Source: Isoptericola luteus (GTDB lineage: Bacteria; Actinomycetota; Actinomycetes; Actinomycetales; Cellulomonadaceae). From it: a stretch of DNA of 64,000 bases. Under the pieces are notes generated by a model, which had not been told where the DNA came from, searched no databases, and saw nothing but the letters and a program-made list of their open reading frames with translations. The position numbers were made by a program, and so were the translations under genes. The DNA lies in NCBI RefSeq assembly GCF_020297055.1, contig NZ_JAIXCQ010000011.1, positions 62,001 to 126,000 on the forward strand, written 5' to 3'. Numbering within the stretch: position 1 is the first letter of the stretch; every line of letters begins with the position of its first letter. Below are positions 16,127 through 24,476 of this stretch, one piece after another.

Positions 16127-17716
16127 GTGAGCGCACCAACCACATCAGGCAACCATCCCCCACGGGAGCAGTTCAGCGGGCAGGTCGGCTTCATCCTGTC
16201 CGCGATCGGCTCGGCCGTCGGGCTCGGCAACATCTGGCGTTTCCCGGGCGTCGCGTACGAGAACGGCGGTGGGGCGTTCCTCATCCCGTACGTCATCGCG
16301 CTGCTGACCGCGGGCATCCCGATCCTCTTCCTGGACTACGCGCTGGGGCACCGGTTCCGGGGCGGCCCGCCCACGGTCTTCCGCCGCGTCAAGCGGTGGC
16401 TCGAGACGCTCGGCTGGTTCCAGGTGATGATCTGCTTCGTCATCGCCATCTACTACGCCGCGATCATCGGGTGGGCGCTGAGCTACTTCGTCTACTCGTT
16501 CGACCTCTCGTGGGGCGACGACACCGCGGGCTTCTTCACGGGCGACTACCTGCAGCTCTCCGACACGGCGAACGGCGGGGCCTGGTTCACCCTCGACTTC
16601 GTGCCGGCGGTGCTGATCCCGCTGGTGCTGGTGTGGCTCGCCGCGATCGTGGTGCTCGTCGCGGGCGTCGCCAAGGGCATCCAGCGCGCGAACGTCGTCT
16701 TCCTCCCGCTGCTGGTCGTCGCGTTCGGCATCCTCGTGGTGCGCTCGCTCTTCCTGGACGGCGCGGTCGACGGCCTCAACGAGTTCTTCACGCCGAACTG
16801 GACCGCCCTCGGCGACCCGAACGTCTGGATCGCGGCCTACAGCCAGATCTTCTTCTCGCTGTCCGTGGCGTTCGGCATCATGATCACGTACGCCTCCTAC
16901 CGGAAGCGGCGGGCGAACCTCACGTCCCCCGGTCTCGTGGTGGCGTTCTCGAACTCGGGGTTCGAGCTGCTCGCCGGCATCGGCGTGTTCTCCGCGCTCG
17001 GCTTCCTGGCCCACGAGCAGGGCGTCGCCGTCGGCGACCTGGAGGGGATCTCCGGCCCGATCCTGTCGTTCGTGACGTTCCCCGCCGTCGTCTCGCAGAT
17101 GCCGGCCGGGCCTCTGTTCGGCGCGCTGTTCTTCGGCTCGCTCGCGATGGCCGGGTTCACGTCGCTGATCTCGATCCTGCAGGTGGTCTCCGCGTCCTTC
17201 CAGGAGAAGTTCGCGCTGCGCCGTCAGACGGCGGCACTGTGGATCGGCGTGGTCTGCGCCGTGCTGTCGGTGGTCGGCTTCTCGACCACGACCGGCCTGT
17301 TCGCGCTCGACACGATCGACAACTGGTCCAACAACATCGGCATCGTGGCGTCGGCCGTGCTCATGTGCGTCTTCATCGTCTGGGCGCTGCGCCGCGGACC
17401 GGAGCTGCGGTACCACGTCAACGCGATCTCCACGTTCCAGGTGGGCCGGTGGTGGTACGCGTGCGTCGGCGTCATCGTGCCGGCGGTCCTCGCCTACATG
17501 CTGGTGGAGCGGATCATCACCCTGGTCGAGGAGCCCTACGAGGGCTACGACCCGACCTATCTCCTGTACGTCGGCTGGGGCACGCTCGTGGTGCTGGTGG
17601 TGGGCGCGATCGCCCTCTCGCTGCCGCGCTGGCGCCGGGACCCGGAGGACTTCGTCGCCTGGCCCCCGTTCCCCTCGTCGTCCGCGACGACGACCTCGAA
17701 GGAGGCCGCGCGATGA
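16127..17716 (+). CDS. metP: Sodium:neurotransmitter symporter-family transporter (MetP-like)
   Basis: This 529-residue polytopic membrane protein of the NSS/LeuT family imports an amino acid with sodium. The first helix reads GFILSAIGSAVGLGNIWRFP, the diagnostic family motif with the unwound substrate/Na site. About 12 helices follow, including FSLSVAFGIMITYASYR near 240. The GTG start has GGAGGT upstream. The tiny downstream gene overlaps by ATGA and encodes a MetS-type subunit, which makes this the methionine/alanine importer MetP of the corynebacterial MetPS system. Substrate assignment rests on that pairing. Confidence 0.88.
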   Translation: MSAPTTSGNHPPREQFSGQVGFILSAIGSAVGLGNIWRFPGVAYENGGGAFLIPYVIALLTAGIPILFLDYALGHRFRGGPPTVFRRVKRWLETLGWFQVMICFVIAIYYAAIIGWALSYFVYSFDLSWGDDTAGFFTGDYLQLSDTANGGAWFTLDFVPAVLIPLVLVWLAAIVVLVAGVAKGIQRANVVFLPLLVVAFGILVVRSLFLDGAVDGLNEFFTPNWTALGDPNVWIAAYSQIFFSLSVAFGIMITYASYRKRRANLTSPGLVVAFSNSGFELLAGIGVFSALGFLAHEQGVAVGDLEGISGPILSFVTFPAVVSQMPAGPLFGALFFGSLAMAGFTSLISILQVVSASFQEKFALRRQTAALWIGVVCAVLSVVGFSTTTGLFALDTIDNWSNNIGIVASAVLMCVFIVWALRRGPELRYHVNAISTFQVGRWWYACVGVIVPAVLAYMLVERIITLVEEPYEGYDPTYLLYVGWGTLVVLVVGAIALSLPRWRRDPEDFVAWPPFPSSSATTTSKEAAR

Positions 17717-17880
17717 CCACTCCCGCGATCCTGCTCATGATCCTGGCCCTGCTCATCGTGTGGGGCGGCCTCGTCGTCAGCATCCTGGCCCTGCGGGCGC
17801 GCCCTGAGCGCGACGACCTGCCGCCCGGCGGCGAGGACGACACCCGCGACGAGGGCTCGGTCATCGTCCACGACACGTGA
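17713..17880 (+). CDS. metS: MetS-type small subunit of NSS transporter
   Basis: A 55-residue single-pass membrane protein: MTTPAILLMILALLIVWGGL forms the membrane helix, followed by a charged, Asp/Glu-rich tail ending VIVHDT. This is the size and layout of MetS, the small subunit needed by MetP-type transporters in Corynebacterium. The ATG overlaps the metP stop, so the two are translated together. Stop codon TGA at 17878. The repeat cluster begins 16 nt later. Confidence 0.88.
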   Translation: MTTPAILLMILALLIVWGGLVVSILALRARPERDDLPPGGEDDTRDEGSVIVHDT

Positions 17881-17896
17881 CGCGGACCTCACCTCG

Positions 17897-18133
17897 GCTC
17901 CCCGCCGAGATAGAGAGGGCTCCCCGCCGAGATAGAGAGGGCTCCCCGCCGAGATAGAGAGGGGGGGGCGCCCCCCGGGGGGGGCGCCCCCCCCCCCCCC
18001 CGCGGGGGGGGGGGGGGGCCCCCCCCCCCCCCCCCCCCCCGGGGGGGGGCGGGGGGGGGGGGCCCCCCCCCCCCCCGGGCGCCCCCCCCCCCCCCCCCAC
18101 CCCCCCCGGGTCCGGGCTCTCTGTCTCGGTGAG
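17897..18133. repeat. GATAGAGAG-type tandem repeats plus G/C-only tract between metS and the aldo/keto reductase gene
   Basis: Three perfect tandem copies of a 22-bp unit ending CCCCGCCGAGATAGAGAGG occupy 17897-17918, 17919-17940 and 17941-17962. From about 17963 to 18098 the sequence is only G and C, in runs up to ~20. One degenerate inverted copy (GGGCTCTCTGTCTCGGTGAGA) closes the region at about 18113-18133. The element lies between convergent genes. The homopolymer tract is unlikely to be true sequence. It more likely marks a hairpin that the sequencing or assembly failed to resolve. Confidence 0.8.
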
Positions 18134-18145
18134 ACCCTTCTCCGG

Positions 18146-19141
18146 CTACCAGCGGTCGTGGACGTGCTCGCGGATCATCTCGTCGTAGATCTCGCGGACG
18201 CCGGAGGTGAACAGCGGTCCGAGCACCTCGACCGACCCGGCGGCGGCGTTCAGCCGTGCCTGCTCGGGCGAGCGGGCACCGGGGATCACCGTGGAGACGC
18301 CGGGGCGCTGCCACGCCCAGGCGATGGCCGCCTGCGCAGGGGTGAGGTCCTGCGCCGTCGCCGAGGAGGCGAGCTCGGTGAACCGCACCGCCGCGTCCAC
18401 GCCGGTCTCGAAGGGGACGCCGGAGAACGTCTCGCCGACGTCGAACGCCTTGCCCTCCCGGTTGAACGTGCGGTGGTCGTTCTCGCCGAACACCGTGTCC
18501 TTCGTGTACCGGCCGGAGAGCAGGCCCGAGGCCAGGGGGACGCGGGCGATGATGCCGACGCCTGCCGCGGACGCCGCCGGCAGCACCTCCTCGAGCGGCT
18601 TGAGCCGGAACGCGTTGAGGATGATCTGCACGCTCGCGACGCCGGGGCGCGCGATCGCGGTGAGCGCCTCCTCGACCGTCTCGACGGACACGCCGTACGC
18701 CGCCGTCACCCCGTCGGCGACGAGGGTGTCGAGCGCGTCGTACACCTCGTCGTCGGAGTAGACCGCCGTGGGCGGGCAGTGGAGCTGCACCAGGTCGAGC
18801 CGCTCGACGCCGAGGTTGCGGCGCGACCGGTCCGTCCACTCGCGGAAGTTCGACAGCACGTAGTTCTCGGGGACCTGGTCCATGCGGCGGCCCATCTTGG
18901 TCGCCACGGTGATGCCGGCGTCCTGGTGGTCCGCCAGGAAGGCGCCGATCGCCTGCTCGCTCCGTCCGTCGCCGTAGACGTCGGCGGTGTCGTAGAACGT
19001 GACGCCGGACTCCAGCGCAGCCTCGAGCACCCCGCGGGCGGCCTCGTCGCTGACGTCCCCCCAGTCCGCCCCCAGCTGCCACGTCCCCAGGCCGACGACC
19101 GACACCATCCGGCCGGTACGGCCCAGCACCTGCTTCTCCAT
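18146..19141 (-). CDS. Aldo/keto reductase
   Basis: A 331-residue NADPH-dependent oxidoreductase of the AKR superfamily with a TIM barrel. The N-terminus EKQVLGRTGRMVSVVGLGTWQLG is typical. The catalytic tetrad is visible as Asp in TFYDTADVYGDGRSE with its Tyr near 57, Lys in VATKMG near 86 and His in QLHCPP near 126. NADPH-binding residues lie in VIPGARSPEQARLN near 290. ATG at 19141 is chosen over upstream in-frame codons because GGAGGA precedes it. Substrate unknown. Members near this sequence act on aldehydes or sugar derivatives. Confidence 0.88.
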   Translation of the reverse strand: MEKQVLGRTGRMVSVVGLGTWQLGADWGDVSDEAARGVLEAALESGVTFYDTADVYGDGRSEQAIGAFLADHQDAGITVATKMGRRMDQVPENYVLSNFREWTDRSRRNLGVERLDLVQLHCPPTAVYSDDEVYDALDTLVADGVTAAYGVSVETVEEALTAIARPGVASVQIILNAFRLKPLEEVLPAASAAGVGIIARVPLASGLLSGRYTKDTVFGENDHRTFNREGKAFDVGETFSGVPFETGVDAAVRFTELASSATAQDLTPAQAAIAWAWQRPGVSTVIPGARSPEQARLNAAAGSVEVLGPLFTSGVREIYDEMIREHVHDRW

Positions 19142-19259
19142 CGTTCCTCCGTTCGTGGGCACCCCCGGCACCCTGGGATGCGCGCCCGCTCCGGACCGCT
19201 GGTGCCCGGGAAGCGCGCCCCCCTACGCTACGTCGGCCGCGCACATCCGGCGTGCCGAC

Positions 19260-19265
19260 TACGGT
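19260..19265 (+). promoter_or_regulatory. -10 element of a leaderless aldose-epimerase promoter
   Basis: TACGGT is followed by 6 nt and the GTG at 19272. This favours 19272 over the GTG at 19266 as the start. Confidence 0.45.
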
Positions 19266-19271
19266 GTGAGC

Positions 19272-20216
19272 GTGAACACCGCAACAACTCCAGTCGCCGG
19301 GGGCGACGACGCCACGCCCGCACCGTCGGGCGCCCAGTACCGGATCGTCTCCGGCGAGCACGCCGCCACGGTCACCGAGGTGGGTGCCATGGTGCGCGAG
19401 TACTCCGTGGGCGGCCGCGATGTCTTCGTCCCGTTCGCCGTGGACGAGACCGCACCCGTCTTCAACGCCGCCGTCCTGCTCCCCTGGCCCAACCGGCTGC
19501 GCGACGGCGCCTACGCCGTGGACGGCGAGAGCTACCAGCTCCCCGTGAGCGAGCCCGCCCGCGGCACGGCCCTGCACGGGCTGGCCTGCTGGTACCGCTG
19601 GACGCCGGTCGAGGTCGCCTCCGACGCGGTGATTCTCGAGCTCGCCCTGCCCGCGCAGAAGGGCTGGCCGTTCCAGCTCGTCTCCCGCGTCACCTACCGC
19701 GTCTCGGACGCGGGCCTCGAGGTCGTGGTGAGCACGCGCAACGCCGGCACCGGGACCGCGCCCTACGGCGTCGGCTTCCACCCGTGGCTGTCGGCCGGGG
19801 GCGCCGACCTCGACGACTGCACCGTACGGCTCGACGCCGGCACCCACGTCACGGTCGACGACCGCCTGCTGCCGACGGGGACCGAGCCCGTGTCGGGGCC
19901 TTACGACCTGCGCGAGACCCGCAGCCTCGCGGGCCTCGGCCTCGACGACGCCTGGGTCGACCCCGTGCGCGACGCGGACGGCCTCGCCTGGGCGCGGCTC
20001 GGGGCCCCGGACGGCCGGACGGCGGCCGTGTGGATGGACGGCAGCATGGACTGCTGGCAGGTCTGCACGGCGGACCACATCGCCGGCCACGAGCGGTACG
20101 GTCTGGCGGCGGAGCCGATGAGCTGCGTCGCGGACGCCTTCAACACCGGTGAGCGGCTCGTCCGCCTCGCTCCCGGGGACGAGCACACCGTCCGCTGGGG
20201 CGCGACCCTGCTGTGA
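19272..20216 (+). CDS. Aldose 1-epimerase family protein (galactose mutarotase-like)
   Basis: This 314-residue protein of the mutarotase beta-sandwich fold interconverts alpha and beta anomers of hexoses. Conserved segments are LLPWPNRLRDGAYAVDGE near 75, TALHGLACWYRW near 100 (His in the catalytic region), YGVGFHPWLS near 170 with the second histidine, and AEPMSCVADAFN near 285, the usual family signature with Glu as catalytic base. The GTG at 19272 is chosen for its leaderless -10 spacing. It is divergent from the aldo/keto reductase. A role in sugar utilisation is likely but the substrate is unproven. Confidence 0.88.
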   Translation: MNTATTPVAGGDDATPAPSGAQYRIVSGEHAATVTEVGAMVREYSVGGRDVFVPFAVDETAPVFNAAVLLPWPNRLRDGAYAVDGESYQLPVSEPARGTALHGLACWYRWTPVEVASDAVILELALPAQKGWPFQLVSRVTYRVSDAGLEVVVSTRNAGTGTAPYGVGFHPWLSAGGADLDDCTVRLDAGTHVTVDDRLLPTGTEPVSGPYDLRETRSLAGLGLDDAWVDPVRDADGLAWARLGAPDGRTAAVWMDGSMDCWQVCTADHIAGHERYGLAAEPMSCVADAFNTGERLVRLAPGDEHTVRWGATLL

Positions 20217-20303
20217 CGCTCGGCGTGGGATCCTGCCGCACGGTGCCGGGGTGCCCCAGAATGGCCGCGCAAGGGCGACACAGGACAGGACGGTGAAGGA
20301 TCG

Positions 20304-20906
20304 GTGACCCAGGCCGAGGTACGCATCTGCGTCGTGGGTGACGAGCTCAGCGTGGGCGTGGGTGACGCCCGCGCGCTGGGCTGGACCGGTCGCGTCATGG
20401 CGCGCACGAGGTTCGGACGACCGGCGATGGCCTTCACCCTCGCGGTGCCCGGCGAGACGAGCTCGGCGCTCGGCGCGCGCTGGCAGGCGGAGACCGAGTC
20501 CCGCTTCGGTCCGGAGGCGACCTGCGAGAACCGGCTCGTCGTCGCCCTCGGGCGTCACGACGTCGGCTCCGGCCTGTCCGTCGCACGGTCCCGGCTGAAC
20601 CTGGCGAACATCCTCGACGTCGCCGAGTCCAGCCGGGTGCCGACGTTCGTCGTCGGCCCGCCGCCCGGGCGGGAGGAGGACGGCGAGCGGATCGCGGAGC
20701 TCTCCGCCGCGTTCTCCGACGTCGCCGCCCGGCGACGGGTGCCGTACGTCGACACGTACGCGCCGCTCGCCCAGCACGAGCAGTGGCTGGCCGACCTCGC
20801 CACCCACGGCACCACGTATCCCGGGCAGGCCGGCTACGGGCTCATGGCGTGGCTGGTGCTGCACACGGGCTGGCACGCCTGGCTCGGCCTGCCCGCCGAG
20901 GACTGA
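20304..20906 (+). CDS. SGNH/GDSL-like hydrolase with altered nucleophile position
   Basis: This 200-residue protein resembles actinobacterial GDSL-type esterase/lipase-family proteins in length and segment order: ICVVGDELSVGVGDARALGWTGRVMART at the start, then a central LGRHDVGSGLSVARSRLNLANIL and a C-terminal HGTTYPGQAGYGLMAW. The usual G-D-S-L block I here reads G-D-E-L, so the catalytic serine is replaced by glutamate, and the block III G-x-N-D is L-G-R-H-D. The protein may be non-catalytic or use another residue. GTG start at 20304; CAGAAT (about 20257-20262) is a possible -10. No signal peptide is apparent. Confidence 0.7.
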   Translation: MTQAEVRICVVGDELSVGVGDARALGWTGRVMARTRFGRPAMAFTLAVPGETSSALGARWQAETESRFGPEATCENRLVVALGRHDVGSGLSVARSRLNLANILDVAESSRVPTFVVGPPPGREEDGERIAELSAAFSDVAARRRVPYVDTYAPLAQHEQWLADLATHGTTYPGQAGYGLMAWLVLHTGWHAWLGLPAED

Positions 20907-20942
20907 TCCCGGAGGACCGAGCCAGAGCGCAGGGGACGGTGG

Positions 20943-21746
20943 TCAGCGCCGGTCGATGGTGACGTGCGCGCTGGTCACCGTCGCGGACAGGTACGCGGCG
21001 TTGCTGCCCTCTGCGGGGTGCTCGGAGTGGTCCACGACGAGGGTCGTGCCGCTGCTGGGCAGCACAGACCCGTCGAGGACCACCTGGCCGGACGCACCGC
21101 GCACCTTGACGTTCACCGCGGTCCCCGCGGGCAGCTTCACGTCGAGGGCGCCGGAGACCGTCTTGCCGTTGATCATCGGGCTGGCGCCGGCGTCGGCGGT
21201 GACGGTGCTGCGACCGGAGACGGTGCTCAGGGAGACGCGCGCCAGCGCACCGGACAGCGCCGTGGCGCCGGAGACGGTCGTGACGGCCACGTCGCCGGTG
21301 TGCCGGCTGACCGCGACGTCGCCGGAGACGGACCTCAGCGTCGCCGGGCCCGCCGCGCCGGTGACGCGCACGGTGCCGCTGACGGTCTTGACGGACAGCT
21401 GCCGCCCGCCGGTGACGTCGGTGTGCGCCTCCACGGTGCCGACGTCGACGCCGGTGCCCACGGGGACGGTGACCCGCACGACGGCGCGCTCGGTCGTGGT
21501 GAGGCTTCGCAGCCGGGCGAAGGCCGAGTCGTACCAGGTGCTCTCGTAGCCGATCCGGAGCCGGGTGTCGTCCCGGACCACCTGCAGAGGCTTGGCACCG
21601 ATCTCGAGCACCTCGACCCGCACGCCGGTGGCCTCGGGGGCGGTGACCACCTCGGCCCGCCCGTCCTGCAGCCGCAGGGTCACGCCCGCGACGCCCTCGA
21701 TGTCGATCGTCTGAGGGGCGGCGACCGCCCAGGACTCCGTGCTCAT
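20943..21746 (-). CDS. DUF4097-type beta-helix repeat protein
   Basis: A 267-residue protein of the DUF4097 (putative adhesin-like) family. It is built from short repeated strands such as TVSGTVRVTGAAGPATLRSVSGDVAVS and TVSGATALSGALARVSLSTVSGR, giving a periodic V/T/S-G pattern from about 120 to 235. It has no signal peptide or membrane segment, so it is probably cytosolic, unlike the family name suggests. ATG at 21746 with GAGGAG upstream. It converges on the SGNH-like gene with only 36 nt between stops. Function unknown. Confidence 0.8.
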   Translation of the reverse strand: MSTESWAVAAPQTIDIEGVAGVTLRLQDGRAEVVTAPEATGVRVEVLEIGAKPLQVVRDDTRLRIGYESTWYDSAFARLRSLTTTERAVVRVTVPVGTGVDVGTVEAHTDVTGGRQLSVKTVSGTVRVTGAAGPATLRSVSGDVAVSRHTGDVAVTTVSGATALSGALARVSLSTVSGRSTVTADAGASPMINGKTVSGALDVKLPAGTAVNVKVRGASGQVVLDGSVLPSSGTTLVVDHSEHPAEGSNAAYLSATVTSAHVTIDRR

Positions 21747-21913
21747 GCCACTCCTCGTTCACCGGCGACGTCTCTGATGCTCCCACCCTGCCAGACCCGC
21801 GGGGCGCCCGGATCGGGGACACCCCTGATCCGGGCCCTGGCCGCGATTCCGGTCCAGGCACGCGGATGTGGGATCATGGGGCGACCCCGTCCACCATTCG
21901 TGAGGAGACCACC

Positions 21914-21988
21914 GTGAGCAAGCGCGGTCGCAAGCGTCGTAGCCGCAAGGGCAACGGCGCCAACCACGGCAAGCGTCCCAACGCCTGA
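21914..21988 (+). CDS. 50S ribosomal protein bL37 (24 aa)
   Basis: The 24-residue, strongly basic peptide has N-terminal KRGRKRRSRKG followed by the ANHGKRPNA tail, which matches actinobacterial bL37, a small protein of the large ribosomal subunit. The GTG start is preceded by GAGGAG with 6-nt spacing, and GATCAT (about 21874-21879) is a plausible -10. It is monocistronic, with a very strong hairpin terminator 38 nt after the stop. It is below the size cut-off of most automatic gene finders. Confidence 0.9.
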   Translation: MSKRGRKRRSRKGNGANHGKRPNA

Positions 21989-22025
21989 GCCTTCTGTCTC
22001 GCCGAGAAGCATCTGGGCCAGACAG

Positions 22026-22066
22026 GACAGAGGGCGGACCGCACCTGGTGCGGTCCGCCCTCTGTC
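22026..22066. terminator. Strong terminator hairpin after bL37
   Basis: A perfect 19-bp stem (22026-22044 with 22048-22066) and 3-nt loop CTG. The arm begins GACAGAGGGCGGACC. TTCT follows but no long U-tract. It lies between bL37 and the 3' end of rsrA, so it can serve both strands. Confidence 0.85.
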
Positions 22067-22133
22067 GTTCTCGGGCGTGCCTCGGTGTTCTCGGAGGAGG
22101 TCGTCCGGGCGAGCCCGGAGTGCAGGCTCGGCG

Positions 22134-22409
22134 TCAGGTCGTCATGATCGTGAGCTGCTGACGGATCCGGATCCGCAGCGTCTCCGGCGCCCGCTCGGCG
22201 CAGGAGCGACGCACGAGCTGCTTGACGAGCTCCTCCACGCTCAGCTCCGCCAGGCAGGGCGCGCAGTGCGCCACGTGGGCGCGCATCCGCACCTCGTCCT
22301 GCGGCGTCATCTCGGAGTCGAGATACTCGTTCAGGTGGACGAGGGCGTGCTCGCACTCGGTCTCCCCCGCCGCAGGCTCGTGCGGGATGGGGACGATGGG
22401 TTCGGTCAT
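22134..22409 (-). CDS. rsrA: Zinc anti-sigma factor RsrA
   Basis: This 91-residue redox-sensing anti-sigma factor binds SigR when reduced and releases it on disulfide stress. The ZAS motif is H45-x3-C49-x2-C52 (in HVAHCAPC) with an upstream C19. The 26-residue C19-H45 spacing equals C11-H37 of Streptomyces RsrA, so all zinc ligands are present. The ATG overlaps the sigR stop (ATGA), so the two are co-translated, as expected for stoichiometric control. The C-terminal part ([16 protein letters not shown]) is the usual sigma-binding helix region. Confidence 0.93.
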   Translation of the reverse strand: MTEPIVPIPHEPAAGETECEHALVHLNEYLDSEMTPQDEVRMRAHVAHCAPCLAELSVEELVKQLVRRSCAERAPETLRIRIRQQLTIMTT

Positions 22410-23110
22410 GACGTTCCTCCACGGGCGCCCGCCAGGCCTCGCTGCGCCGCGTAGTCGGCGAGCAGCTCTCGCAGCTGCCGGCGTCCGCGGTGCAGCCGGG
22501 ACATCACCGTCCCGATCGGCGTACCCATGATCTCCGCGATCTCCTTGTAGGGGAAGCCCTCGACGTCGGCGTAGTACACGACCATGCGTCGGTCGTCGGG
22601 CAGCTCTTGCAGTGCACGCTTCACGTCCGAGTCCGGCAGCCGGTCGAGCGCCTCGGCCTCGGCGGACCGCAGCCCGCGCGACGTGTGCGACGCGGCCCGC
22701 GCGATCTGCCAGTCCTCGATGTCCTCGGCCTGCGACTGCTGCGGCTCGCGCTGCTTCTTGCGGTACGTGTTGATGAACGTGTTCGTGAGGATCCGGTAGA
22801 GCCAGGCCTTGAGGTTCGTGCCCGGCTTGTACTGGTGAAAGGCGGCGAACGCCTTGGCGAACGTCTCCTGCACGAGGTCCTCGGCGTCGGCAGGGTTGCG
22901 CGTCATGCGCAGCGCCGCGGAGTAGAGCTGGTCCAGGTACTGCAACGCGTCGCGCTCGAAGCGAGCGGCGCGGGCCGCCGGGCTCTCCCCCTCGGGCGCG
23001 CGCTCGGTGTCCTCGGGGATCTCCACCTCGGAGCTCCCCGGGGTGTCCTGCGCGGTCCCGCGGGGCCCGTCCGGTGCGTCGCCGCCCGTCGGGTCCAGGT
23101 TCTGGGTCAT
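22406..23110 (-). CDS. sigR: RNA polymerase sigma factor SigR (ECF family)
   Basis: This ECF sigma factor directs the thiol-oxidative stress response. Region 2 contains [27 protein letters not shown] near 65-95 and region 4 contains [27 protein letters not shown] with [17 protein letters not shown] at 23110 gives 234 residues. TAGGCT 8 nt upstream suggests a leaderless transcript. A second ATG two codons earlier (23116) and a longer open frame up to 23326 exist; Streptomyces makes a longer unstable SigR isoform, so an upstream start is possible. rsrA follows with ATGA overlap. Confidence 0.92.
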   Translation of the reverse strand: MTQNLDPTGGDAPDGPRGTAQDTPGSSEVEIPEDTERAPEGESPAARAARFERDALQYLDQLYSAALRMTRNPADAEDLVQETFAKAFAAFHQYKPGTNLKAWLYRILTNTFINTYRKKQREPQQSQAEDIEDWQIARAASHTSRGLRSAEAEALDRLPDSDVKRALQELPDDRRMVVYYADVEGFPYKEIAEIMGTPIGTVMSRLHRGRRQLRELLADYAAQRGLAGARGGTS

Positions 23111-23118
23111 TACCATCG

Positions 23119-23124
23119 AGCCTA
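23119..23124 (-). promoter_or_regulatory. -10 element of a leaderless sigR promoter
   Basis: TAGGCT on the minus strand, 8 nt before the ATG at 23110. No GGAAT-N18-GTT SigR-dependent promoter was recognised immediately upstream. Confidence 0.45.
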
Positions 23125-23344
23125 GTCGAGCCACCGAGGCTGGTCCTCCGATCAAGGGGGTGGACGTGCCGTGCGCACTGCCGTCCCGGTCGGTGCCGGG
23201 GGCGTCGAACGCTCCGCGCGGCACGTCGAACAGGCGCACGGGTGCCGTGCGCTGCGCGGCGGGTGCCGTGAGGGTGTCGGGGGTTCGTGTCACGTCCGGT
23301 TGCAACCGCACCGGCGGCCCGCGCATTCCCGCGGCCCACGCCCG

Positions 23345-24328
23345 TCAGGCGGGGACGCTCTCGTCGCAGGCGAAGCGGCGCCGGTAGGCCACGGGACTCG
23401 TGCCGAGGCTGCGGGCGAAGTGGTGGCGCAGCACGGCGGCGCCGCCGAACCCGACGAGCCGCGCGATCTCGTCCACCGGGGCGTCGGACGACTCCAGCAG
23501 CTCCTGCGCCCGCGCGACGCGTTGCCGGGCGAGCCAGGCGCCCGGCGTCGTCCCGGTCTCCTGCCGGAACCGGCGCGCGAAGGTGCGTTCCGACATCGCG
23601 GCCCGTCGCGCCAGCCGGGGTACGGGGTGCTCGTCGGCGAGGTGCTCGCGCATCCATGCGAGCAGCCCTGCGAGCGACTCCCCCTGGCGGGGCAGCGGGT
23701 CGACGACGAACTGCGCCTGTCCGCCCTCGCGCTGCGGCGGCACGACCATGCGCCGCGCGATGCTGCGGGCCGCGTCGCCCCCGAGCTCGGCGCGCACCAG
23801 GTGCAGCGCGGCGTCGATCCCGGCCGCGGTGCCCGCGCTGGTGAGGATCCGGCCGTCGGTGACGTAGAGCGCGTCCGGGTCGACGACGGCGGAGGGCACC
23901 TTGGCCGCGAGCCGCTCGGTGTACATCCAGTGGGTGGTGCAGCGGCGGCCGTCCAGCAGCCCGGCGTCGGCCAGGGCGAACGCTCCGGAGCAGATGGCGA
24001 ACAGCCACGCCCCTCGGTCGTGGGCACGACGCAGCGCCGCCAGCATCTCGGGGGGCGCGCCGCCGCCGTCCACCTCCACGCCGTCCACCTCCACGCCGTA
24101 CGCGACGACGACGACGAGGTCGGCGTCCTCGACCGCCTCGAGGCCCGCGTCCACCACCACGGGGAAGCCGCCCTTGGTCGTCACCGGCCCGGGCACGGGC
24201 GTGCACAGCGTGAACTCGAACGCGGGGCCGCCGGTGTCGGTCCGGTCGATGCCGAACACCTCGTAGGCGACGCCCAGCTCGAACGGTGCCGCGCCGGGCA
24301 CGACGACGGCCGCAACCTTGTGGATCAT
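23345..24328 (-). CDS. GlxA-family transcriptional regulator (DJ-1/PfpI plus AraC helix-turn-helix)
   Basis: A 327-residue regulator. The N-terminal DJ-1/PfpI-like amidotransferase fold (about 1-185) includes VAAVVVPGAAPFELG and the nucleophile-elbow-like FAICSGAFALADAGLLDGRR. The C-terminal AraC-type DNA-binding domain (about 215-320) includes MSERTFARRFRQETGTTPGAW and LLESSDAPVDEIARLVGFGG. The Cys in AICSG is retained, but such regulators are generally not enzymes. No adjacent metabolic operon indicates its target. ATG at 24328 gives a standard N-terminus MIHKVAAVVVPG. Confidence 0.88.
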   Translation of the reverse strand: MIHKVAAVVVPGAAPFELGVAYEVFGIDRTDTGGPAFEFTLCTPVPGPVTTKGGFPVVVDAGLEAVEDADLVVVVAYGVEVDGVEVDGGGAPPEMLAALRRAHDRGAWLFAICSGAFALADAGLLDGRRCTTHWMYTERLAAKVPSAVVDPDALYVTDGRILTSAGTAAGIDAALHLVRAELGGDAARSIARRMVVPPQREGGQAQFVVDPLPRQGESLAGLLAWMREHLADEHPVPRLARRAAMSERTFARRFRQETGTTPGAWLARQRVARAQELLESSDAPVDEIARLVGFGGAAVLRHHFARSLGTSPVAYRRRFACDESVPA

Positions 24329-24476
24329 CCTGACAGCGTCGCACGGCGCTGGCAGGATGTCGACGCGAGGTGTTCATCGCGCCAATCCCGTCGGTCGCGC
24401 CGCGTTCCGTCCCGTCGCGTCCGGTGGCGTCCCGTCGCGGCGGGCGCTGGTGCTCCGTCGCGACACGGGCGTGCGG

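Noticed and set aside
17897-17962. Three 22-bp tandem repeats as a CRISPR array
   Set aside because: The copies are directly adjacent with no unique spacers and no cas genes are present.
22406-23326. Full-length 306-residue SigR start at 23326
   Set aside because: The upstream extension has no conserved sequence and no ribosome-binding site, while ATG 23110 has a -10 at leaderless distance. A longer minor isoform remains possible.
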